Part shown: piece after piece, positions 1 through 9,610 of the stretch
Layout: every line of letters begins with the position of its first letter
Position numbering within the stretch: the stretch's first letter is position 1
Assembly: GCA_036345935.2 (NCBI GenBank)
Contig: JADWOT020000004.1
Location: forward strand, 376,102-440,101
Length of the DNA stretch: 64,000 nucleotides
Source: Taenia hydatigena
Lineage: Eukaryota; Platyhelminthes; Cestoda; Cyclophyllidea; Taeniidae
Direction of reading: 5' to 3'
Translations under genes and position numbers: made by a program
The notes under the pieces: model-generated
Database searches by the model: none
Seen by the model: the letters and a program-made list of their open reading frames with translations, nothing else
Told to the model about the DNA's origin: nothing

Positions 1-44
1 TAAAAAACCCTACAGAGTCGGATCCGCTTTTCGCTGCCACCAAT

Positions 45-226
45 GTAGCGTCCCGAGGCTCCCTGAAGGCAAAAGAAGGCAAAGTGGCAGGGTAGAATGC
101 ATATATTCACCGGACAGAGGGAAATAGGCTGCTGGCACGGCCCGGAAGCCAGCCCACGCAGCTAGGGCAGTACGGCCACCCCTGTGACCTTGGCAGAAAC
201 CCGCAGTTCTAACAAACAAAGTACTA
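45..226 (+). repeat. SINE-like dispersed repeat, copy 1
   Basis: About 180 bases that recur at 1627-1895 and 2092-2275 (same strand) and 597-735 (opposite strand). Shared blocks, in order: GCGTCCCGAGGCTC, GGCAAAAGAAGGCA-like, ACAGAGGGAAAT, GCTGCTGGCATGGCC-like, GCCAGCCTACGCAGCTAGG-like, GACC(C)TGACCGAAACC-like and a CAAACAAAGTGCTAC-like end. No ORF is shared between copies. Size and dispersal suggest a short non-autonomous element, but I see no A/B-box promoter or target-site duplications, so SINE is only a working label. Confidence 0.6.
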
Positions 227-596
227 CAAGCAGTGTGCCGTAGGCAACTGCAATGCGAGGAGTAGTCAGCATGCTATTTGGTGAGAGAGTGCTCAAGAGG
301 ACGAATTGTCGGCCTCAAATTAACTCCTCGAAGGTTTGAAGTCCGCATCACTCACTTGTGCATGGTTAATAAACATTGGAATTAGGAACAGACCCAAGCA
401 TTTACTTGATTCGAATCTGCACACTTTCCATTAAAGAGTGTGCTTGTTATTCTGCCTCACTTGATTGGAACATTGGCAGCAGACAATCAAAGGCGCAAAT
501 AACAGACCCATTGTGAGCATCGTCTTGCAAAGTGCTAGCATAGTCCTGCCCACTCATCGAAGGTTTGGTAACTTGTTCGTTTGACTGCAGATTTCG
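227..596. other. No recognisable feature
   Basis: A unique-looking spacer of mixed composition between two copies of the short dispersed repeat. I see no convincing exon, promoter or repeat. Confidence 0.4.
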
Positions 597-735
597 GTTA
601 CGGTCACTTGGGGTGACCACATTGCCCTAGCCAGGTGGGCTGGCCTCCGGATCATGACACCAGCCACTCCCGATTTCTCTGTTTGCTGAATATACATAAT
701 CTGCTCTTGCATTTTGCCTTCGTTGTCTCAATGGA
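597..735 (-). repeat. SINE-like dispersed repeat, inverted diverged copy
   Basis: Reading the plus strand here gives the reverse complement of the repeat at 2092-2275: GGTCAC..GGGTGACCA, TTGCCCTAGC, GGCTGGCCTCCGG, a TTTCTCTGTTTG-like block and a final CTTTTGCCTTC-like block. It is clearly more diverged than the plus-strand copies and has no ORF. Confidence 0.5.
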
Positions 736-1626
736 ATAGTGGAAACGACTTTGACGGATCTCTATCCTGATTTATACCACCTTTGACAAATAGTTGCGGT
801 GCAAAATGGGTGCATACGCTTTGGATGGAAGAATCTGCGACAACATAGGGGCCAAGAATGGATTCCACTTGCGGCATCTACCACAGCCCCGTGTCCTGTG
901 AAAAAGCTATTACCAACGGGAGCGACACTAGTCGAGAACCACCTGGAAAACTTTTGCTTTGGAAATTGCCCTACCATACCCGCTTAAGGAGACCGGTGTT
1001 CCTACGTCTCCCTATGTACACGTTGATGGTCAGCGAAACCTCTCACTATGATTCAGATCCAGCCCAAATCGGCAAGAAAAGCTGGTTATGACAATGTTTT
1101 GACTATCTCTTCTATCAATCCCTGATGTTTAGGCTCCTCTCAGCAGTTCCCAAGTGATGGCTCACATGGAGGCGTTCCAAACATTGCCAAAAGTCACTCA
1201 ACAGTCACAACCGGAGTCGTTCTGTTTGGGTGTTGCGAAGACATCAACACCTATCCCATGAGCACGCCTTTGCAGAACCTCACGATTGAACTCGCAGCCT
1301 GAGTAATGAGCATTTCTTGACTCCAAGTGAGTGTGCACGAATACTGACTCGTGCATCTGATTAAGGTTATCCAAGTTATTCAGTCATAATCAAACCATTT
1401 CATGATAATTCTTTGGAAAAGACTACCCATTTGATGCCTACCACAGCAGATGACTCTCACTATTGAGATTTGAAATTGCTTACCGCACCTCATCTCCATA
1501 CATGTGCATGTTGCTCTGTGCTACCTCATTGATAATCCCTCCCTTGCCTTTGTCTCACCCCCATTTTACCTCACTGCCCACACCATGCTCCACGCAATTA
1601 GTCCTTTTCTCAACTACATGCACCTT
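736..1626. other. No recognisable feature
   Basis: Two overlapping plus-strand ORFs of 60-80 codons occur (799-987, 858-1091) and are overlapped by a minus-strand ORF. None has splice signals, a signal peptide or a motif I recognise, and I treat them as chance. Confidence 0.4.
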
Positions 1627-1681
1627 AGCGCTCCGAGGTTCCCTTGATGGCAAAGAAAGGCAAACTACCTAGGTCGAATAT

Positions 1682-1779
<98 letters not shown>

Positions 1780-1895
1780 CAGAGGGAAATGAGCTGTTGG
1801 CATGGTTTTAAGGCCAGCCTACGCGGCTAAGGCACTATGACCACCTCTGCGACTCTGACCGATACCGACAGTCCAAACATACAAAGTGTTACATG
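1627..1895 (+). repeat. SINE-like dispersed repeat split by a microsatellite
   Basis: Same element as 45-226. The left part (CTCCGAGGTTCCCTTGATGG onward) and right part (ACAGAGGGAAATGAGCTG onward) flank about 95 bases of (AC)n(TA)n. In the sister copy that interval is only a short AT-rich stretch (GCATATATTCACCGG), so the microsatellite probably grew from it inside the repeat. Confidence 0.6.
1684..1778. repeat. Compound microsatellite (AC)n(TA)n
   Basis: About 33 AC units run directly into about 14 TA units. It lies inside a short dispersed repeat. It is the longest simple repeat in the window and its length in the assembly may be unreliable. Confidence 0.95.
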
Positions 1896-2091
1896 CACTT
1901 TGTAGGCGAGGGCAGGAAGACAACTTAATCACGGCCGTGCACGAACGTGATCACTCTGCTGAGTCCGAGGCTGCCTATTCTTAATTATTTTGGCTCCACT
2001 ATCGCATATTTTTCCTGTATTATAACACACATGTCCAAAAATATCCAACCTTTGTGCAGCAAAAGTAGCAAAGGATAAAAGGAAGGAAAGG

Positions 2092-2275
2092 CGTAGCGTC
2101 CCGAGGCTCTCTCGAAAGCAAAAGAAGGCAGAAAGTCAGGGTAGAATATAGATACAACGAACAGAGAGAAATAAGCTGCTGGCATGGCCCGGAGGCCAGC
2201 CTACGCAGCTAGGGCAAGATGGTCACCCTGTGACCCTGACCGAAACCGGTAGTTCAAACAAAGTGCTACAAAAGC
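2092..2275 (+). repeat. SINE-like dispersed repeat, copy 3
   Basis: The cleanest copy of the element at 45-226: TAGCGTCCCGAGGCTCTC at the left, GGCCCGGAGGCCAGCCTACG in the middle and GACCGAAACCGGTAG then CAAAGTGCTACAA at the right. It is AT-rich at the position where copy 2 carries its microsatellite. No coding potential. Confidence 0.6.
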
Positions 2276-2289
2276 TGTAGTGCGTACGA

Positions 2290-5200
2290 CAGCCCTATCG
2301 CCTTTTTAAGTTTTGTTTTATTGCTTAACCCCTTGAACTGCCTTTAGATTATGTATTTTTTGGGCATTTTGTTTCGACTAATACATTTGCAAAACAACAA
2401 TATGCATACACTTTAGTAGAACCCTGGTATCACGACTGCCTTACTAAATACTAAAAACAAGTTTGGCTGGACTAAGTAGTTTATTAGTGCTTTTAAAAGC
2501 AAAATTTTTCGGATTTATTTCTTATGCTGAACACAGTTCTTGCGCGGCCTGCTCGGGTTTGATTCTCGTGTGAGTTCTTCGATGGTTGTGGATGCGCTCG
2601 GCTGGCAGGGTGAAGTGCTTTGTTCGCATAAATTTAGGAAAACCCTAGTGAACGCTTGGCTGTACTTGGTAGGAACGATGCTTTCGACCTTCGATTCTAC
2701 AGGAATGTGTGTTTCAAGTGGAGTGTTATGTGCTAAGGATGGGGCTATCGTCTAACAGCACTGAATGCGTATCTCGCCTTCGCAGATAGGAATGGATTGT
2801 AGTGTGCCGGGTTGTGTCACTTCTTACCAGCTTTCCATGGATTCTTTTGTGCTCTGTGCATGGTGAAAGGTGGGTTATTTTTGTTGCCATAATGTTCGTG
2901 CTCGTAGGACGGATGTCGTGGGCATGGGCCACTTCACAGTTTGACTGCTTGTTGACTTTGAGGCTGGTCTTATGTTGACAGTATCTTTGCGAAACATGTT
3001 GTGTAGGGTCCTAGTAATCGCTCAGTCGTGGATTCAGATTTAATTCGAGTTGGTGTTTTACGTAGACGCAGAGGTAAAAGAATGGTTAATTAGAATTGCT
3101 TGCACCACTACGCAGGCCGTACCTTGTAGTGGTCTTAACCGTTTGGTGTTTGGGGTGTTGTTCTGTTCCTTACACTCGCGTGTTGTGGGCTTTCAGTGGG
3201 TTGGACAGTGACTCCTCGGCTTTCCTTTCTTCTCCATTTCAGATGCTACGAACTCATCAAGGCGGCGCATCGACGTTCGCAAAATCTGTGGGATGGTAGA
3301 CAGTGTGAGGTTTTGGAGTCATCAGTGCGGGCGTCTCCTTGGTCGTGTAGTGGGGATGATGTCGTGGACGATGGTGGTGTGCTGAATGGCATCGCAACAA
3401 GTTTCTCCTCATTTGGCACAAGCATTGGATGATTGCGTGGCCGAAGGGCAAAATGGCGAGACGCGTGTGAGATCAGAGCTGACATGACAGGAAGGCTAAC
3501 TGTGTAGTTGGAAAGGGGTGGTGAGAAGCGATTTTGATTATGTCAATGTTGAAATGGAGAAACTGAGGAGACTTATTGTTACGGTTTTTTTATTACGATA
3601 TAGTCCAGTCCCTTTTGTTGGGTTGGTGATTGTTTGCCGTTGCCATTCGCGGTGTGTGTTTTTTTATTTTTCCATAGAATTATCTTTTATTGGACACAGG
3701 TGCATCTTTGTGTTATTTTTCAGGTCTTCTTTTGGTAGTCATGTGCACAGTGTATACATGTTTCTGGATGCACTTGTGCATGCATAAAGTTTTTTGATGA
3801 ATGAGATCTACTAAGAAAAACCGGACAAGTTTTCGTTGTCAATGGACAGCACTCGCGTTTGTTCGTCTTGCGGAGCAATTGCAGAATGGATTGACAAATT
3901 GTTGCCGTGATTTGTTAAGTGGTGGGTTTGAGGAAGGCGACATTATGGCAAATTGGGTGTTATTTGCTGTAGAACATGAGGGAAATCTACCAAGCTGTTG
4001 GCTTTACTTAGTGAGGTTTTTCTCCGCGATCTTTTATGACGAGCAGCACTAGGTATCACTGCCCTTACAAGCTCATCAGGTTGCCCGCATGCATGGTTGT
4101 CGACGGTGGCAATGGGAAGGGGGAATGTGGATGTAGAAGCCGGCACAGGAAGCTATCGAGACGTCGCACTAAGCGTCGTCGTCATCGTCGACAGCTGCGG
4201 TGTCGCGATCGCTGGACCTTTCAGTCCTGTGGGAAGCTTTCTTGCTCAGTGTGGACTAATCGTTCACCCAAGACAGGACGTACGACAAATTCGTTGGGCT
4301 TGTATGTGTATGAGCCTGCGTATGATTCATGGTTGCTCTTGGTACTATACTTGCATTCGATATTAGACTGGCAGGCATGTCAAAGCTGAATTGTTCCGTC
4401 GCTTTAAAAGCTGCGGGGACGAACCGTTGACGGGAGTTTGACTACTTTGCTTTTAGGTAGGCATTTGCTCTGATGGTCATGGACTGGCGTAATGATGAGC
4501 ACATTTGACCATTATTTCCCATGGAATTTGCTTACTCCGCCACAGGGGATGAGGGTAGACTGGCGACGACGGAGCAACACTGCTACCGACGGGAGGGCGG
4601 AGAATGGTAGTGGACTAGGCAAAGTTGCTTGGTTGTTGCGCCTTCGGCCGGTGGTGAGTATGGTAAATACATGTCTGTATTGCGTACGAATATGGCGTCT
4701 TCTTTAGTCTTAGGGGGGCGGAATGGGGCGGGGAAGAGCTGAAGGCCCTGTTGCAGTACGTACGTTCGGTTGAATTAGTGATGGAGGTGTTCTATTGCGG
4801 ATTGGGGGGCTGTTGATTGCAGGCCATATAAATGACCGTATGATGGCCACCGGGGCATATTCTGCTTCATGAGGTATGGGATTGTTTTTATATTGTTCGG
4901 TGGGTCACAGTTGGTTGTTGGTGGCACAAATGATGAGTCCATTTGGGAGTAAGGCAAAGCCTGCACCGTTGCTGAGGAAGTGGCATGTTGCTGCTACTTG
5001 GCCTTGTGAAGGGATTCAACGATTGCAGGATGTAAATTCATCGCTGATTACGGTGCGCACTGCAAAAGTGGTCGTTTCTGGTGTGATGGGTGTGCAGCAG
5101 AGAGACTCAGCATCACAAGATGTGTATGATGTTGTGTGTATTGAAGTGAAAATGGCACTGGTGCGGCTCTATAGGTGAGCGTGAAAGTGGGTGGTGAATG

Positions 5201-5600
5201 TTCTTCATTAACTTGAACCAAGTGACTGGCTGGTGATGCGTTTGCACTGCACACAATGTGGCAGTGGGTGATTGTGTTGGAGTCGACTGCAACAGCAGTC
5301 TCACCAAACAAAGACGCGGACATAACTTGAAGGACTTTGTCCCACGTACACATTAAGAAGGGAAATGAATAGTTGTTGGAAATCAGTTAGGAATGGGCAC
5401 CTTTGAACACGCTGCCCATGATGACGTGCAACAAACCGACTGACGATTGGCTGAACTGTGCGTTGTGTTTCCGTCCACTCCAACGACACCAAGTCCTCCT
5501 TTGCCTACGAAGCGTGCCATTTCGTTTAATAGATCCTTTATGTTAGGCACATTTTAACAAAGCAATTTTATTATCCATCAACCCTTTTGCGCTCCATATG
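2290..5600. other. Gene-poor, G/T-rich stretch
   Basis: From about 2530 to 5350 the plus strand is visibly rich in G and T and poor in C and A, unlike either flank. Several ORFs of 60-117 codons follow from that skew (for example 4036-4389 and 4876-5178). They read as low-complexity Arg, Val, Trp and Cys strings without domain character. I find no matched splice pairs and call no gene. It may be a long intron, or an old transposon body without recognisable ORFs. Confidence 0.4.
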
Positions 5601-5870
5601 AATGGAAAGTAGCTTTGAAGACTCTAAGCGTAAGAGATAAGCATCACTTGATTTGAGGGAGTAACTTTTCACCTAAGAACACAGCGTAAATAAATAAACT
5701 GGACTACTCGGATATTCACTAACGAACGGCATAAAAAATTATGGGATCTACGACCAAGTCCGGAATAGATTTGTCAACGATAGAGGATACATGACTTACC
5801 GAAACCCACAGTGGACACTGACGGAAGGCTAATCGGATGTCGAAGAGGCTGACTTCTGGTTCGGAAATAC
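5540..5870 (-). pseudogene. Family X relic, first exon and intron remnant
   Basis: On the minus strand a short block ends in CAGTGTCCACTGTGGGTTTCG followed at once by a good splice donor, gtaagt. The same block and donor recur at about 6890, 8770 and 23890 (minus) and 50270 (plus). Downstream, intron-like sequence shared with the copies at 6.7 and 50.4 kb follows, including a stretch like CTCTCAAATCAAGTA. The hydrophobic core of the signal-peptide exon, well kept at 6.9 kb, is largely missing here, so this copy is broken. No later exons are recognisable. Confidence 0.45.
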
Positions 5871-6440
5871 CTCACAATTCCAACGAAGTCTACATGCATC
5901 GAATAACGTGGGTGTCTAGGTGGGTGGCACCACGATCGTGCTCCCCAGAAAGTAGGGCGGCGACAACATTACTTGCATGTAGAATTAGTAAAGCATATAG
6001 TGGAAACTCTAGTTCGGAAAGTTGGAAGTGCTTAGGTTGGTCAAATGTGTGCTCACAAGGCTTTAAAATGTTCTCAGTGTTTCAAAGGGACACATTTGTG
6101 AGCGAAATCGGACCAGCCAAACCTTGTGCCCTTCCTCCTGCGCAATGTAAGTTTATCCAAGTGACGCATCGCATGTGAACTGCGGAGAGGCGCTTACACA
6201 GCAGAGATTGCTACGAGAGACAGTGGAAACACTGTCGTCGACACGGAGGCCTGTCGTGTCAGAGGCGTTGATCGTGACTGTGCTCGAGCAAGCACAGGCT
6301 TTACAGGAATGGCATGCAATGCAAACGGATCTGATTGGTTGCCGTGATTTCTTTGGATGACCTATGTGCCATTAAAAGAGCACATGGCGAGGGCGAACAA
6401 CTCGGTTTGACCCATTGCTGTTCTTAAGGGCTGATGTCCG
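5870..6440. repeat. Flanking repeat shared with 8.95-9.6 kb
   Basis: This stretch upstream of the family X relic is paralogous to about 8950-9610. Shared blocks include GGTGCCACCACCATCGTG-like, AGAGGCGTTGATCGTGACTG and CTGTGCTCGAGCAAGCA. The duplicated unit therefore includes flanking DNA as well as the exon. The 113-codon plus-strand ORF at 5837-6178 lies across it and is not kept in the other copy. Confidence 0.5.
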
Positions 6441-7000
6441 CCGACAATGTCTGTGTAGAAGGAGATGAAGGAAGGAATGTGTATGCACACAGAAAAAATA
6501 TGCAAGTTGGGACATGGCATGGCCAGCCTAAATACTTGTGATAGCTTCAGTTCTCTGCAAAAAGTGAATTGGAAACCAAAGTACGTGTATTTTACACTAA
6601 ATGCTAAAACATGTGAAGCCCTAGCCGGCATTAAGTTGAAATATAAATCCCAACACGAATTAGATGTGATTTGCAGCACTCTGCTGTTCCAGGTGGAAGG
6701 ATTTGTACGGCGCAAATAAGAAGCGCTACTTGATTTGAGAGAGGAAGCTCTTGCCTGCGAAAACAACGTGAATGGCTGTAACGGACTATTCGAATATTCA
6801 CTAATGGACTACACAAAACCATTATTAGATCTATGGCAGAGCCCGGAAATGATCCGCCAACAGTAGAGGATATTTGATTCACCGAACGCACAGTGGACAC
6901 TGGGAGAAGTACCAGTAGAAGCAGTTGTCCTTTGAACCGGGAGAACTGCATGTCAAAGGGGTGGGCTTCTGCTTCGTCTCCTCAGATGTCGTTGCCTTTT
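6440..7000 (-). pseudogene. Family X relic with signal-peptide exon
   Basis: A minus-strand ATG at 6951 opens a 23-residue block starting MQFSRFKGQLLLLVLLPV: a basic start, a hydrophobic core, then a small-residue end, as in a secretory signal peptide. A splice donor (gtgaat) follows. Paralogous first exons at 8.8 and 23.9 kb end one base later, giving phase 1; this copy seems to have lost one base. The downstream sequence to about 6440 matches the introns of the 5.6 and 50.4 kb copies. The open frame continues to 6631 only because it reads intron. No complete downstream exons are seen, so I call it a pseudogene fragment of a secreted protein family. Confidence 0.5.
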
Positions 7001-7224
7001 GCGTGGGTCGTCGTTGTAACTGATTGGCGGGTGATGTTGATGCGCAACCGGTTGGGTCTTGGCCGATGGCATTATCTCAAAAGTTCTACCACGTCCACAC
7101 ACATGGAATGGCGTAGGTGCAGCTGCATACAATTATAGATAATTGTCGTTAGTGGCAACGGATCATGGGAGTCCTTCTAACGACCAAGCATTCCTTACTG
7201 CCATTCTTGGTAATGCACCTAAAC

Positions 7225-7965
7225 TTTCCTAGCGGACTTTCTTGGGTCCTCTTAAATAAAGCGAATCCTCTACGACTACTGAGCGTTACCGCCCTTCCAC
7301 TCCATCTGACTGGCAGTTAGCAACACCGTATCCGACTTACAGTGCCCACCACCAACCATCTACTAGCGCTGCACCCACACCACATCTCTCCTTTTACTAG
7401 CCGCCACCCACCCTCAACCCCGCCTCCCACTCCCCTCCATGTCAACTCGTCCAGCGAATGCACACATCCATGCCGCTCTCCTCCACCCACTTGCAATTTA
7501 TTAATGTCCCTACGAAATCACCATACGCCTCCAACCAAATGAATGTTTGCACTTCTTTCCTTCCGAAAATATTTGTCCACCGAATAATCTCTGCATTCTT
7601 GTAGAGTCGAATCTGTTTGTATGGGCACACACCTCCAAACAGTTGCGAGTCACCCCATCGAAACAGCCCATCCTTGCACCCCTCCCTCTTTACCCAACTA
7701 CGGGTGAGCCCCATGTAGGGTGAAAAGACTAAGATTTGCGGTGACTTCTGATGAAAGCACAAGATGAGAGGTGGTCTCCAATTCGTTGATTTGTAAAATG
7801 TAAGCTCTCTGCACTAGAAAACAGCGATTCTACGGAAAAGGCAAACTGCAATGCCTTGGAGGGTATCAGTACTACCAGTAGTTGCCAGCAGCCACCACAC
7901 CTGGAAGCGATCTGAAAACAAAAATCACGACCGAAAAGAACAAGAATTTCTTGCTCGATACTAAG
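7225..7965 (+). repeat. Inverted repeat arm A (partner 48685-49525)
   Basis: This arm reads as the reverse complement of about 48685-49525. Matching landmarks, in order: ACTACTGAGCG-like, GCAGTTAGCAACAC, ACCACCACCAACTA-like, TCCTTTTACTAGCC, GAATGCACACATC, CACGCCTCCAACC-like, GCACACACCTCCAAACAGTT, GAAAGCACAAG, GCAGCCACCACACCTGGAAG and AACAAGAATTTCTTG-like. The 7340-7540 part is strongly pyrimidine-rich. A smaller fragment of the same element lies at about 10225-10330. ORFs in the arm are not kept between copies. Confidence 0.7.
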
Positions 7966-8089
7966 CCACAATCACTCAATCCACTTACCCAAGCGAAATG
8001 GAGGTGAAGGTGGGAACAGTTGGGGTTGGTGTGAGCCTGAGGAACAGAATGAACTTGGCATGTGTGAGCCAAGGATGGATAGGAGGGCT

Positions 8090-8870
8090 TGACGTTTGGT
8101 TTCGAAAATTTCCTTAACTACAACAAACAGCGTGTTTTTCAAGTAGTTAGCAGAAATTGGAAAGCTGAAAACACGGACGTATGCGTCATCGAACACCGGC
8201 ACCGAGAGATCCAGTTCCACCTGAGGAGACACGCCTGTCTTCACTTGCACAGAAATATTCAACTTCGCTTCTCTAATTTTTACTTCCTCTTACAACCACA
8301 ATACGAAGGCAACTCACGGTGGAGTTAAGTGATTGCCAAACTAATGAAAACACAACCCAGAACACCTCCTACGGCTGGGGCTTGATGTGGATGAAGTGTG
8401 GAAGCATGGCTGTCAAATTCCATTGAAGGAAGTGCAACGATTTGCGTAGTCAAATGCCAAACTGATGGAGGTGAAGCACATCACAAAAAACGAGCAATCA
8501 TTTGCGAGAAAGTGATGGTGTGAGGCATAGAATGGGAAGGACTTGAATCGGAGAGTTATTATCAACCCATCGACGTTGGAACATAAGCCGATGGAGTTTG
8601 TTGGTACTTCATCGAGCAGATTCTTTTGCTGGAAAATGAACAAAAACGAACAGAATCTTTAACCGATGTCGCATAAGCTTCTCCCCCTATTACTTGTTAC
8701 TTTACATGTCCTTGCACAGCCTAGAAAGTGATCATCAACAACGAGGAATGTTGGACTTACCGTAGCACAGATTGGACACCGAGAGAAGTATCGCAAGATG
8801 CAGTATGCCTTTGAACGGAGAGTACAGCAGGTCAAAGAGGCGGAGTTCTGCTTGGCGTCAGAAGTCGCAG
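8090..8870 (-). pseudogene. Family X relic, three exon-like blocks
   Basis: Three minus-strand blocks keep the order of the intact gene at 60.3-62.2 kb. First, a signal-peptide exon (about 8850-8771) ends ..LLSVSNLCY with donor gtaagt in phase 1. Second, a block at 8640-8413 follows a good acceptor and contains DGLIITL, aligning with the end of exon 3 of the intact gene and its intron. Third, a block from 8220 reads ELDLSVPVFDDAYVRVFSF, aligning with the EIDLKTSF..KSYVEVKF exon, and sits right after a CTCCTCAG acceptor. Exons between the last two are missing and I cannot join an open frame, so it is a pseudogene. Confidence 0.55.
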
Positions 8871-8949
8871 AAGGTCGTGTGCGTTGCCGTAGAGACTGAG
8901 TGGTGCGTGAGTCTTGACCAATGCGTATGCCTCACCATTGTTCCGTTGT

Positions 8950-9610
8950 CTGAGCAAATGGAATGACACAGAGGTTAAATTGGGTGCCACCACCATCGTG
9001 TGCCTCTGCCAAAAGTGATGAAAAAGGTGTCACCTATTTCTGCCCACAAAGGAAGAGCACATGTGTGAAGATGAGGTGCGGTAAACAGTGTTAAGTCTCG
9101 ATAGTGAAAGTCAGTTGCTGTGGAAGGCTTCAAACGCACCTCCTTTTCCAAAGAAGCACCATAAAGTGGTTAGACTATGACTGAATAACTAAAATAACCC
9201 TAATGAGAGACACGAGCTATCATTCGTGAACACTTGCAAAAAGTCAAGAAACGCTCATTACTCGGGCTACGAGCTTAATCGTGCGGCTCTGCAATGATGT
9301 GATGATGATGGATTAGGTGTAGGTGCCTTCTTGGCGCCCTACAGGAACGACTCAAGATGGTGTTCGTTGAGTGACCATTTGCAATAGATGGAACACCTAC
9401 AAGTGCGCCATCAGTTATAGACTACCTGTCGCGCCAGAGGCGTTGATCGGGACTGTGCTCGAGCAAGCAAAGGCGCTACAGGATGAGCTGTGATTTAGAA
9501 TAGGCATCACTCAACTTGGTTGGGGCCATTACCGTCCTTCACGGTTGATGGTCCCCGGTGATGGTGCGTGAAAAGGGCTAAAGGAATGAAAGTCTATGCA
9601 CTCAGCGACC
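8950..9610. repeat. Flanking repeat of family X relic
   Basis: Paralogous to 5870-6460. The CAGAGGCGTTGATCGGGACT block and the following CTGTGCTCGAGCAAGCAAAG are nearly identical to the earlier copy. The stretch GATGAGGTGCGGTAAACAGT at about 9072 also recurs at about 50603, next to the plus-strand family X relic. Confidence 0.55.

Noticed and set aside
4036..4389. 117-codon plus-strand ORF rich in Arg and Cys
   Set aside because: It overlaps an equally long ORF in another frame and lies in the G/T-skewed block; low-complexity content without motif.
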